Shown: positions 57,701 through 64,000 of the stretch, piece after piece
Layout of the letters: each line of letters begins with the position of its first letter
Numbering within the stretch: the first letter of the stretch is position 1
Assembly (NCBI GenBank): GCA_020632875.1
Contig: JACKET010000006.1
Coordinates: forward strand, 1 to 64,000
Direction of reading: 5' to 3'
DNA: 64,000 nt
Source: Alphaproteobacteria bacterium
Lineage (GTDB): Bacteria > Myxococcota_A > UBA796 > GCA-2862545
Notes under the pieces: generated by a model
Told to the model about the DNA's origin: nothing
Databases searched by the model: none
Seen by the model: only the letters and a program-made list of their open reading frames with translations
Position numbers and translations under genes: made by a program

Positions 57701-58826
57701 CGCCGAGGAGGGAGTCCGACGCGGAGCCGATGAGAGCCGCCGCCACGTCGTCCCGGTCGTAGTAGCCCAGCTGGCCGATCACGCGACCGATGATCACGTA
57801 GTGGTCCGGACCGGCCTCCATCATCTCCAGGAGGTCCTCGGCGAGACCGTCCTCGTCGAGCTCCGGCCCCGTGGTGCGATTGTCGATGAACTGCTGCGGA
57901 TCCCAGTCCTGGATGGCGGTGTGGTCGGCGGTGCGGATGTCGACGTCGGGCCCACACCCCTGCACCTGCAGCCCGCCCACGCCCGACAGAGGCGCGGCCT
58001 TGCCACCCAGGACCGCCAGCGCGCCCCGGTTCGCGTCGGCCTCGGGGGTGGAGGTGACCCCGGTCGCGCCCTGCTGGACCACGTGAGCCAGCTCGTGGGC
58101 GATGAGCACGTCCCCGTGCGGTGTGCCGGGTCGGTAGCGCCCCTGTGCGAAGGCGACCTCGTCTCCGAACGCGACGGCATGGGCCCCCGCCGCGCTCGCC
58201 ACCTGGTGCCCGGCTGCGCCGGTGTGGAACCGGACGTGGTTCAGGGGAACGCCGTAGCTGTGCTCGGCCCGCGTGCGGATACGTCCATCCACGGCATGGC
58301 CGTCGCCCAGCCCCGACATCGCGCGGCGTGCTCCGCTCGGGTCTGCCGCAGCGCCGGGACTGCGCGCAGCGAGCAGCCGGGTCGCGTACCGGCCCAGCTC
58401 GCGCGGGAGCAGGCTCGCCGCACCGGGCAGGTCGGGCGGCCGACCCGATTCGAACCACGCGCTCGCACTGGAGGTGACACGTGCCACGATTGCGTGTCGG
58501 AGGCCCTCGACGGTGGTCTGGGGCCCCACCCAGCGGCGGGCCAGCCGCGCGAACTCGGCGGCGGAGCTTCCCCGGTGACGGGCGAAGTAGTGCTCGATCC
58601 AGGGGCAGTCCTGCGAGGTGCGTCCGTACGGCCGGGCGACGCGGTCGACCGCCGCCTCGACCATGGGGCGCAGGCTGTCCAGGAGCTCCGGCACGCGAAC
58701 GATTCCCGCATCCCGATCGGCGGCGTCGGACAGGAATCCGAAGTCGCGCGTGGCCTCGTGACTCCTCCCGTCACGCGCTCCGTCGTGCTCGGCAGCGCCC
58801 TCCGACGCCGCACCCTCGCGCGCCAT
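54708..58826 (-). CDS. eCIS-core (DUF4157) protein with C-terminal ADP-ribosyltransferase-like toxin domain
   Basis: 1372 residues, no signal peptide. The DUF4157/eCIS-core domain (about 180-262) has HAVDGRIRTRAEHSYGVPL, VRFHTGAAGHQVASA, AFGDEVAFAQGRY and the metallopeptidase-like HELAHVVQQ (His244, Glu245, His248). A helical middle (265-720) and hydrophobic/Gly-Ala segments near 735-800 and 860-900 could cross a target membrane. Residues about 1205-1345 carry an ART fold: R1209 in SVYRVPYAL, VVFVEGFSARGANLDL, SAFRGTTGT near 1265, YVYLID, GWDVNALL and EGETAIL with the E-x-E pair at 1326/1328. R, S/T and E-x-E are the catalytic set of R-S-E toxins (pertussis, scabin type). Likely an injected or polymorphic toxin; no injection machinery is in the window. 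Confidence 0.85.
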   Translation of the reverse strand: MAREGAASEGAAEHDGARDGRSHEATRDFGFLSDAADRDAGIVRVPELLDSLRPMVEAAVDRVARPYGRTSQDCPWIEHYFARHRGSSAAEFARLARRWVGPQTTVEGLRHAIVARVTSSASAWFESGRPPDLPGAASLLPRELGRYATRLLAARSPGAAADPSGARRAMSGLGDGHAVDGRIRTRAEHSYGVPLNHVRFHTGAAGHQVASAAGAHAVAFGDEVAFAQGRYRPGTPHGDVLIAHELAHVVQQGATGVTSTPEADANRGALAVLGGKAAPLSGVGGLQVQGCGPDVDIRTADHTAIQDWDPQQFIDNRTTGPELDEDGLAEDLLEMMEAGPDHYVIIGRVIGQLGYYDRDDVAAALIGSASDSLLGEVVRTEEGRALLEQLAPELTSGWDADSERYQADRLVRTLAAEDAARRQAIVEVERFQGLREDAPTASIAFPEEFTPQDLTQDLVHARERLTLIQEDFAHAPTVAAAAGAALGRIDGMAVRVADGDVEAPRHIQIARVVCDDALEVLPALQTRQMEQWDTIRARPSDRAVMRLYDAAREAWIEALTQLYTTGDLEAYSGAVAVMEALPRALVRLDIAVAAEREGAFASLSPHRTQMTAFAEWMLTSLEAWEADAAAQADAETSDPELLARLDHLTVCMDLLQHWDHAVSAATALESGYSFTRVFHADIGIDAVLALVEAMEAPARAGETTTLRESVAEFAANEDIKELYREIPDILRSSGIVVGIGITLVAALATMGTMSWLGAGAGAGVGAGAAAGTGSAGAASGLTAMGVAQGVGSLAVGAFVFTSTHRAGAMLLDQPVHGSFLGDFLWNFGLFGALKGVSTGIRAVMLARSGARTAITIGAAAPPPAYFAVQTGAALTSLQLYGMFRMRIEQGRWPTAREHGEMALQGVIVIALLGGLHLHLESRSAAGRLQAQFGPRFSEIETQMRALETEAGRAAAEGDGTVPPELQARAEALQTQMDGLLGEARTWVAAEGLADGLRSQLAGMDHLEVASQSLTRSLGMPARVALRPSGRPNQHSYRSGETDAVVDSLRDQGADVTVRAPSTVEHDGGSLVLPRTVVARFADGRGLMTLTERTAGTEQASVMDLPRLEAGTDVAHFDVREMQERLDAAGLGPDARAFVESIATEAGLPARSVSTSMAQAIVEADAAITRGDMTSARAAFESRGFTAEQGDALGDAIARARDRTPLSVYRVPYALLPDGRHVDPSSASHRGYCGSQIPPSVVFVEGFSARGANLDLRGHSEEAPGSAFRGTTGTIFTPDGEQGAGRWADAGGYVYLIDGVPGWDVNALLEGRVQRAGGFGGNLMSGEGETAILGHVPPARIQAAFEIVQGRGTRLQVGERIDNPNYVPLEGAP

Positions 58827-58950
58827 CCCGATCCCCCTGCGCGAAGCTAGCATCGAACCCCCGTCGGCGGATCGTCGGGATCCGAACGGCGAGCGGAGCA
58901 GGAGCGCTGCGGATACGGGCCTGAAGCGCGCCGAGCGCGAGGAGAGACGC

Positions 58951-59817
58951 ATGCGGACGACGTTCGTGGTGGCCATGGGGATCCTGGCCGGATGCAAGGG
59001 ACAGACGACGGATACCGAAGAGACCGACACCGACACCGACACCGACACGGATGCCGACACCGACACCGATGCGGACACCGACTCGGATGCGGACACCGAC
59101 GCCGATGCGGACACCGACGCCGACACGGACGTCCCCGACCCGAACGCCGTCGACGACGATCTCGACGGCTTCTCGGAGAACGAAGGCGACTGCGACGACA
59201 CGAACCCGGCGGTCGGCCCGGGCGCGACCGAGATCTGCGACAACAGCATCGACGACGACTGCGACGGCGACATCGACGACTCCGCGACGGCGACCACCGT
59301 GGGGCCCCAGCCCTACCTCCAGGCGTCCGACAGCCCGTGGGATCCATCGACCTTCAGCGTCTTCGTGCTCGAGGACTTCGAAGACCAGACGCTGCCCGAC
59401 GGGGTCTCGGTCAGCGCGTTCTCGTGGAGCTCGTCGTTCAGCCTGGCCGTCGTGGACTCGGTGGACGGCGACGACGGCGACCCGACCGACGGGGGCTGCA
59501 ATCCGTGCGAGGCGATGTGGGCCAGCTCGAGCCTCACGTTCACGTTCGATCCCGTCGTGCTCGGCGGCTACCCGACCCACGTCGGGCTCGTGCTGACCGA
59601 TGCCTTCACCGCGAACGTCACGGCGACGGTGACGGGCACGTCGGTCTGCACGGATGTCGGCGGCCTCGTGTCGACCGTCACGTTCGGCGACGGCTCGGTC
59701 GGCGGCGAGACCGCCGAAGACCGGTTCATCGGCATCGTCTCGGACGCCGGCTTCACCACGCTCACCGTCTCGGTGGGTGGCCCGCTCGAGATCGACCACC
59801 TCCAGTTCGGCTTCTGA
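58951..59817 (+). CDS. Lipoprotein with Asp-rich linker and MopE motif
   Basis: 288 residues. MRTTFVVAMGILAGC is a lipoprotein signal (LAGC). A DTDTDADTDSD tract (about 23-60) is followed by one complete MopE-type unit, DDLDGFSENEGDCDDTNPAV then EICDNSIDDDCDGDIDD, with its Asp/Cys metal-binding spacing. From 110 on comes a beta-sandwich (FSVFVLEDFEDQTLPDGV, THVGLVLTDAFTANVTATVT, TLTVSVGGPLEIDHLQFGF) that looks like a PEP-C-term/choice-of-anchor-type domain. Probably displayed on the cell surface. Divergent from the toxin gene, with 124 bases between; convergent with the DUF1006 gene with 3 bases between. Confidence 0.8.
   Translation: MRTTFVVAMGILAGCKGQTTDTEETDTDTDTDTDADTDTDADTDSDADTDADADTDADTDVPDPNAVDDDLDGFSENEGDCDDTNPAVGPGATEICDNSIDDDCDGDIDDSATATTVGPQPYLQASDSPWDPSTFSVFVLEDFEDQTLPDGVSVSAFSWSSSFSLAVVDSVDGDDGDPTDGGCNPCEAMWASSSLTFTFDPVVLGGYPTHVGLVLTDAFTANVTATVTGTSVCTDVGGLVSTVTFGDGSVGGETAEDRFIGIVSDAGFTTLTVSVGGPLEIDHLQFGF
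59018..59133 (+). repeat. DTDAD-coding tandem tract
   Basis: About 115 bp of GACACCGACACGGATGCC-like repeats encoding the Asp/Thr/Ala spacer of the 288-residue lipoprotein. Same composition as the tracts in the three minus-strand lipoproteins at 8700, 12884 and 14630. Confidence 0.85.
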
Positions 59818-59820
59818 GGT

Positions 59821-60933
59821 TCAGGTCGAGAACAGCGGGCCGAGCTCGGATCGCAGCGCGTGCTCGAGCGCTGCGACCCGGGCGCCGATCCGCGCCGTGG
59901 CCTCTGTGCCCACATCGGCGTGGAGCTGCCAGACGATGCCGCCGGCGCGCTCCTCCCAGCGCCCCACGACCCGGCCGTCCCACCAGATCGACGGGCGCGC
60001 TTCGCCGCTGACGTTCACCCCGCTGCGCGTCGTGGCTGGCGCGGCGCCGTCGGGGGGCGCCCAGTGTTCGAGCCGCAGCGGGAACACCACGTCGCGCAGG
60101 CCCGGTGCGAGCAGCCAGTCGCGCTCCTTGTAGCCCTTCAGCAGGCTGTCTTCGTAGGGCAGGAGCCAGGCGCCGAGCGGCCCCTCGTCGGGCACGGCGT
60201 CGAGGCTGCCGTGGAACCAGTAGGTCTGGCCGCCCTCCTCGAACGACGCGTAGTCGGGCCCCGCGGAGGCCAGCACGCGCTTCACCTCGCCCTTCGTCGC
60301 CGGGAGCCACCACGCCAGATCGTCCGCGGTGATGGGCCCGAACGCGTCGACTGCGCGCAGGAGCACGGCCCGGCGGGCTTCGTCGACATCGGGCCGCTCG
60401 AACGGGCACCAGTCGCGGGCGAGGGCATAGCGCACGCGGTTGCTGCGGGCATGCGGCCCGTCTGCCCGCACCGCGAGGCCCCGCCCCATCGCGACGTACA
60501 TCCACATCCTCAGGTCGCCCGCGAGCTCGGGTGCGGCGGCCTTGATGCCGGCGTTCGTCTGCGGCCCGCCTTCGAGCGCGGCGCACAGAGCGTCGACGCC
60601 CCGGTCGATCGCCTTGTCCGAGAGGCCCTTCAGCCCGGGCGAGCGGCGCCCGATCTTCTCGATCACGGCACCCGTGGCCGCGGACACGATCCCCGCATCG
60701 TCGGCGTGCACGACGTGCACGGTGCTCCGGAACGCGTTCAGCCGAACGAGCCCATCGCCCGTCTGCAGGCGCGCGAACAGCCCTGCGGGGTCGAAGCCCT
60801 CGACCCGCGCGAGCGCCGAGAGGTAGGGCGTCGCGTAGTCGGTCGAGTGCAGACCGATGTGCGCCCGCACGAGCGAGACGACGTCGGGCGCCGACTGCGA
60901 GCGGAGGCGGGCACGTCGGAGGGCGTTCAGCAC
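59821..60933 (-). CDS. Winged-helix protein of the DUF1006/AlkZ-like (HTH_42) family
   Basis: 370 residues. MLNALRRARLRSQSAPDVVS, AHIGLHSTDYATPYLSALAR and LVRLNAFRSTVHVVHADDA are the ordered marks of the HTH_42 family, in which the QxQ/QxD-type loop of AlkZ glycosylases is replaced here by HSTDY. Further marks: PFERPDVDEARRAVLLRAVD, ITADDLAWWLPATKGEVKRV, WLLPYEDSLLKGYKERDWLL and RPSIWWDGRVVGRWEE. Relatives include interstrand-crosslink DNA glycosylases that protect producers of DNA-damaging metabolites. Whether this one unhooks crosslinks cannot be told. Divergent from the ArsR gene with a palindrome between them. Confidence 0.85.
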   Translation of the reverse strand: MLNALRRARLRSQSAPDVVSLVRAHIGLHSTDYATPYLSALARVEGFDPAGLFARLQTGDGLVRLNAFRSTVHVVHADDAGIVSAATGAVIEKIGRRSPGLKGLSDKAIDRGVDALCAALEGGPQTNAGIKAAAPELAGDLRMWMYVAMGRGLAVRADGPHARSNRVRYALARDWCPFERPDVDEARRAVLLRAVDAFGPITADDLAWWLPATKGEVKRVLASAGPDYASFEEGGQTYWFHGSLDAVPDEGPLGAWLLPYEDSLLKGYKERDWLLAPGLRDVVFPLRLEHWAPPDGAAPATTRSGVNVSGEARPSIWWDGRVVGRWEERAGGIVWQLHADVGTEATARIGARVAALEHALRSELGPLFST

Positions 60934-60988
60934 GGAGGCTCCAGGTGGCCGCCAGACCGTAACCGACGCCTCCCGGAGACCGGATCGG

Positions 60989-61016
60989 AAAAACTGAGGC
61001 AGATGACTCAGTTTTT
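60989..61016. promoter_or_regulatory. Perfect palindrome in the divergent DUF1006/ArsR promoter region
   Basis: AAAAACTGAG (60989-60998), an 8-base spacer, then CTCAGTTTTT (61007-61016) form a perfect 10-bp inverted repeat in an otherwise GC-rich gap. A third CTCAGT lies at 61055-61060, just before the AAGGAG of the ArsR gene. This suits an ArsR-family dimer operator that controls both directions. Confidence 0.65.
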
Positions 61017-61076
61017 GGTGGCGCGGACTGGAGAGCGAAATACTTAGTCGATGTCCTCAGTAAGGAGCGACCCCGC

Positions 61077-61436
61077 TTGACGGCTCGCGACCCCGACCTC
61101 GACGCGCTCTTCTCGGCCCTCGGCGACCCCACGCGCCGCGCCATCCTCACGCAGCTGGCCCACGGCCCCGCCAGCGTGGGCGAGCTGGCCTCCGGGCACG
61201 CCATGGCGTTGCCCTCGTTCATGGGCCACCTGAAGAAGCTCGAGGCGTCGGGGCTCGTCGCGACCACCAAAGAGGGCCGCGTGCGCAGCTGCCGGCTCGT
61301 GCCCGAGGCCCTCGCCCCGGTGCGCACCTGGCTCGACGAGCAGCGCGAGCTCTGGGAGAGCCGGCTCGACCGGTTCGACGCCTATGTCCTCGACCTCATG
61401 AAGGAGCGTCAGAATGCAACTCGATCCGAAGACTGA
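61077..61436 (+). CDS. ArsR-family winged-helix regulator
   Basis: 119 residues from a TTG start with TAAGGAG upstream. HTH: LDALFSALGDPTRRAILTQL, then GPASVGELASGHAMALPSFM and GHLKKLEASGLVATTKEGRV, the typical ArsR two-helix plus wing layout. No cysteine metal site is present. The C-terminal helix WLDEQRELWESRLDRFDAYV is the form found in ArsR regulators paired with SRPBCC proteins. Overlaps the SRPBCC gene by 23 bases, so the two are coupled. Probably represses its own promoter through the palindrome at 60989-61016. Confidence 0.92.
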   Translation: MTARDPDLDALFSALGDPTRRAILTQLAHGPASVGELASGHAMALPSFMGHLKKLEASGLVATTKEGRVRSCRLVPEALAPVRTWLDEQRELWESRLDRFDAYVLDLMKERQNATRSED

Positions 61437-61887
61437 TCTCGTCCTCACCCGCACCCTTCCCGTGCCGCGCTCGCTCGTGTGGGAGTGCTGGACCAACCCC
61501 GAGCACCTCGCCCAGTTCTTCGTGCCGCGGCCGCACCGGGTCACGGCATGCCACATCGACCTCCGGGTGGGCGGGCGCTTCGACACGTCCTTCGACGTCG
61601 ACGGGGCCACGATGGAGAACAAGGGCGTGTACCTGGAGATCGTCCCCGAGGAGCGCCTGGTGTTCACCGACGCGTACTCCGAGGGCTGGAAGCCCGCTCC
61701 GGAGCCGTTCATGACGGCCATCCTCCTCCTCGAGGACACGCCGGATGGCGGCACGAAGTACACGGCCATCGCCCGGCACCGTTCCGAGGCGACCCGCCAG
61801 TCGCACGAGGACAGGGGCTTCTACGACGGCTGGGGCACCGTGGTCGACCAGATGGTCGAGCACATCCAGGCGATGATGCAGCGCTGA
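61414..61887 (+). CDS. SRPBCC (AHSA1-like) ligand-binding protein
   Basis: 157 residues. LVLTRTLPVPRSLVWECWTN, EHLAQFFVPRPHRVT, VGGRFDTSFDVDGATMENKG, PEERLVFTDAYSEGW and GTKYTAIARHRSEATRQSHE follow the AHSA1/START-like helix-grip pattern, ending in the long helix GWGTVVDQMVEHIQAMM. Cytoplasmic binder of a hydrophobic ligand. The standard ArsR-SRPBCC pairing suggests that the ligand or its effect is sensed by the regulator. GAAGGAGCG lies upstream of the ATG inside the arsR frame. Confidence 0.92.
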   Translation: MQLDPKTDLVLTRTLPVPRSLVWECWTNPEHLAQFFVPRPHRVTACHIDLRVGGRFDTSFDVDGATMENKGVYLEIVPEERLVFTDAYSEGWKPAPEPFMTAILLLEDTPDGGTKYTAIARHRSEATRQSHEDRGFYDGWGTVVDQMVEHIQAMMQR

Positions 61888-61926
61888 GCACGCGCTTCGG
61901 CGGGTTACGCCTCGGACGAGGTGCCC

Positions 61927-63393
61927 ATGCCCGTCTGCGCGTACTGCAACACCCCCCTCGAGACCGGCGCGCGGACGTGCTCCCAGTGCGGTGCGCCGCG
62001 AACGGCGAAATCCGCGGCAGTTCCGCCGCCGCCGCCCGGTTTCACGCTCTACGCCGATGCGTGGTCGGGGTTCTCGGTGCACCGACCCGAGGGCTGGGTG
62101 GCGCTGCCCGGCGCCGATGGCGTGCGGTTCACCTGTGGTGCGTCCGTGCTGGGCATCGGTCGGCTACCGCCCCACGCGACGGCGACGGCCCGCGACCACG
62201 TCCAGGCGCTGCTCCAGGGCTTGCCGCCCGGCCATGTCGTGCCGCTGCGCGACGAGCCACGCGCGGCGACCGTGCGGGTCGACGGGGCGCCGTGGTCGGG
62301 CCACGTCCAGGTGCGCGTGGGCGACCAGGGCGGGCTGTACGTGCTCGGGCACACCGACGATGTGGCGCTCGACATCCACGCCGTGTGCAACGCGCTGCTG
62401 GCGAGCCTCGCCCCCATCGAGCGGGCCGCGCGGGCTCCGTTCGTCGAGCCCCACGAGGGCAGCTTCCAGCTGCTCCAGCCCGCCGGCTGGGTCGTCCACC
62501 ACACCTTCGCCACCCCGAACGGCGCGCGCAGCCCATGGTGCCGGGCAGTCGCCGACCCCTCCGGCCGCACGTTCGTGGCCTGCGAGGTCGACACGCTCGC
62601 CACGTTCCTCGATCGACCGCTCGATCCGCCCGCGCCACAGGGGTTCTTCGCGTCGCTCGGTCGCATGGCCGAGCAGGCCTTCGCGGGGGCGCCGCGGATG
62701 CCGTTCCAGGGGCTCGCGCCCGTCATCGAGCACCACTACGCGCCGCGCTGGATCCAGGCCATCCCCGGCAGCGAGCTCGTCGGCATCGAGCCGCTCTCGC
62801 CGACCGGGGCCTATGCGCGGATGGCCCTGCCGGACGGCATCCTCCGCGTGGTGAAGGTCGAGGGCACACGGATGCCGCAGCTCGGTCCCGAGCACTGGGG
62901 CGCCGTGATGGCGCACTTCTACCAGGCCCCCGCCGACGACATGCCGCGCCTCGAGCCCGTCCTGCGCGGCGTGGCGCGCAGCTTCCAGGTGAACCCGCAG
63001 TGGTTCCGGGCAGAGAGCGCCCGCGTGGCCCAGCAGCACGCCATGCAGATGCAGATGCACCAGCAGCAGATGCAGATGTCCCAACGGCTCCACCAGCAGC
63101 GCATGCACGACATCCAGTCCGCGGGTGCGGCATCGAACGCCATGTTCCAGGCGCAGCAGGAGATCAGCGACATGCAGATGCAGGGCTGGCGCGACCGCAA
63201 CGGGATGTCCGACCACGGCCACCACCAGGCGATCAACGCGATCCGCGGCACCGCCGACTACGTCGCGCCGAGCGGCGAGGTCTTCAACACGACCGACGTC
63301 GACCGCCTGTACCGCAACGGGCAGGGTGACTTCGTCGGTGGAGGCTCCGCCTTCGAGCCCGGCATGGATTGGGAGGAGCTGAAGAAGCTCTGA
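61927..63393 (+). CDS. Zinc-ribbon protein of unknown function with Met/Gln-rich helix
   Basis: 488 residues. Residues 1-22 form a zinc ribbon, MPVCAYCNTPLETGARTCSQ then CG, with C-x2-C...C-x2-C. Two related beta/alpha domains follow (about 38-130, FTLYADAWSGFSVHRPEGWV; about 150-260, GSFQLLQPAGWVVHHTFA), each like a PsbP/DUF1795-type fold. Near 365-415 is a Met/Gln/His-rich helix (HAMQMQMHQQQMQMSQRLHQ), and the tail SGEVFNTTDVDRLYRNGQGD closes the protein. Met/His richness could bind metal; this is a guess. Start at ATG 61927 with GAGG five bases upstream; a GTG two codons earlier also exists. Confidence 0.65.
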   Translation: MPVCAYCNTPLETGARTCSQCGAPRTAKSAAVPPPPPGFTLYADAWSGFSVHRPEGWVALPGADGVRFTCGASVLGIGRLPPHATATARDHVQALLQGLPPGHVVPLRDEPRAATVRVDGAPWSGHVQVRVGDQGGLYVLGHTDDVALDIHAVCNALLASLAPIERAARAPFVEPHEGSFQLLQPAGWVVHHTFATPNGARSPWCRAVADPSGRTFVACEVDTLATFLDRPLDPPAPQGFFASLGRMAEQAFAGAPRMPFQGLAPVIEHHYAPRWIQAIPGSELVGIEPLSPTGAYARMALPDGILRVVKVEGTRMPQLGPEHWGAVMAHFYQAPADDMPRLEPVLRGVARSFQVNPQWFRAESARVAQQHAMQMQMHQQQMQMSQRLHQQRMHDIQSAGAASNAMFQAQQEISDMQMQGWRDRNGMSDHGHHQAINAIRGTADYVAPSGEVFNTTDVDRLYRNGQGDFVGGGSAFEPGMDWEELKKL

Positions 63394-63463
63394 GTCGCTT
63401 CGCGCAGGATCGGTAAAACCGTGCCGCCCACGTCGACCTACGGAGAGGTCCAGGAGGTGCGGC

Positions 63464-64000
63464 ATGATTCGCGACCAGTGGTACGCAATCGAAGAGGCGA
63501 GGCGGGTGCGGGGCGCACCGGTCGGGCTCCGGCGGCTCGGCAAGCCCCTGGTCCTGTGGCGCGACGCGGCGGGTACCGTGCGGTGCGCCTACGACGCCTG
63601 CCCGCACCGAGGCGCCGCCCTCAGCCGGGGTCGCATGCACCAGGGGGCCCTCGAGTGCCCGTACCACGGGCTCCGCTTCGACGGGAGCGGCGCCTGCACG
63701 CACGTGCCGTGTCACCCGGACCGCGACGACAAGCCGAGGTTCGACCTCCACCTCCTCCCGGTTCGAGAGGAGCGTGGCCTGGTCTGGCTGTGGAACGGCG
63801 AGGACGACGGCGCGCTGCCCGGCATCCCCTGGGACGACGCGATCCAGGCGAGACTCGACGCCACCGGCTCCCCGCAGCTCGACCTCACCGACACCTTCGA
63901 CGTGAGCTATCTCCGGGTCATGGAGAACCTCACCGACTACCACCACGTGCCGTTCGTCCATCGGTGGACCGTGCCCGCGCCGGCCGAGGTGACCCGCTTC
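63464..64000 (+). CDS. Rieske non-heme iron oxygenase, 3' truncated by the window
   Basis: The first 179 residues are visible; the gene runs past the window. AGGAGG seven bases before the ATG. MIRDQWYAIEEARRVRGAPV leads into the Rieske domain: CPHRGAALSRG with the first Cys-His pair and CPYHGLRFDGSGACTHVP with the second. Then comes ENLTDYHHVPFVHRW, which supplies the catalytic-domain Asp and two His of the mononuclear iron site (D-x2-H-x4-H). This is a ring-hydroxylating or demethylating monooxygenase alpha subunit of the PAO/VanA kind. Reductase and substrate are unknown. Confidence 0.92.
   Translation, partial: MIRDQWYAIEEARRVRGAPVGLRRLGKPLVLWRDAAGTVRCAYDACPHRGAALSRGRMHQGALECPYHGLRFDGSGACTHVPCHPDRDDKPRFDLHLLPVREERGLVWLWNGEDDGALPGIPWDDAIQARLDATGSPQLDLTDTFDVSYLRVMENLTDYHHVPFVHRWTVPAPAEVTRF

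Noticed and set aside
1..64000. tRNA, rRNA, riboswitch, phage attachment site or replication origin
   Set aside because: None was recognised by eye on either strand. Small RNAs could be missed without a covariance-model search (for example Rfam), whose hits would settle this.

Overview
The window is about 70% GC by eye and gene-dense. GTG and TTG starts are common, as are stop/start overlaps of 1-4 bases. The best fit is a chromosome segment of a Myxococcota (deltaproteobacterial) bacterium. The reasons are: many secreted lipoproteins with Asp-rich low-complexity linkers, thrombospondin type 3 repeats, MopE-type Asp/Cys motifs, a TIGR02996-type domain, a Ser/Thr kinase fused to an ATPase with a long helical tail, EF-hand proteins and AgmX-like C-terminal domains. 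This is a taxonomic inference; no rRNA or tRNA gene is visible.

Layout. 1-15.7 kb holds mainly surface and secreted proteins: an OmpH/Skp-like chaperone, a large MORN-like repeat protein, a TIR-transmembrane-propeller protein, vWA and TSP3 lipoproteins, a TetR/hydrolase operon behind a 46-bp inverted repeat, a beta-propeller lipoprotein, a PDZ protein and an L-type lectin. 15.8-25.1 kb is one long minus-strand block: EF-hand protein, desaturase, B12-type radical SAM enzyme, methyltransferase, fatty acyl-AMP ligase, acyl carrier protein, then a kinase-ATPase. It looks like a compact acyl-chain tailoring pathway with its own calcium sensor and kinase. 25.3-30.6 kb has a degenerate SDR protein and a 1414-residue TSP3 calcium-binding protein.

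30.56-33.17 kb is a foreign-looking insert of lower GC. It carries an OLD-family ATPase/TOPRIM nuclease and is bounded by about 336-bp imperfect direct duplications of the host junction. 33-40.5 kb has a secreted protein, a VOC protein with a duplicated leader, a membrane protein, a zf-PARP protein, malate:quinone oxidoreductase and a CotH-like lipoprotein. 40.6-50.1 kb is an envelope-glycan region. It has a plus-strand operon (PTPS-related membrane protein, sulfatase-fold lipoprotein, Agl23-like GT-C protein with a PA14-like tail) and a minus-strand operon (polysaccharide deacetylase, GT2 glycosyltransferase, methyltransferase).

50.2-54.1 kb contains a Kelch-like lipoprotein and three poorly known proteins. 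54.1-58.8 kb encodes a 1372-residue protein with an N-terminal eCIS-core (DUF4157) domain and a C-terminal ADP-ribosyltransferase-like domain, overlapped by a pentapeptide-repeat gene that may encode its immunity protein. 59-64 kb has a MopE-motif lipoprotein, a DUF1006 winged-helix protein, a divergent ArsR/SRPBCC pair behind a perfect palindrome, a zinc-ribbon protein and the start of a Rieske oxygenase. No gap longer than 300 bases is unexplained except 30634-31061, which is the duplicated junction plus the leader of the insert.
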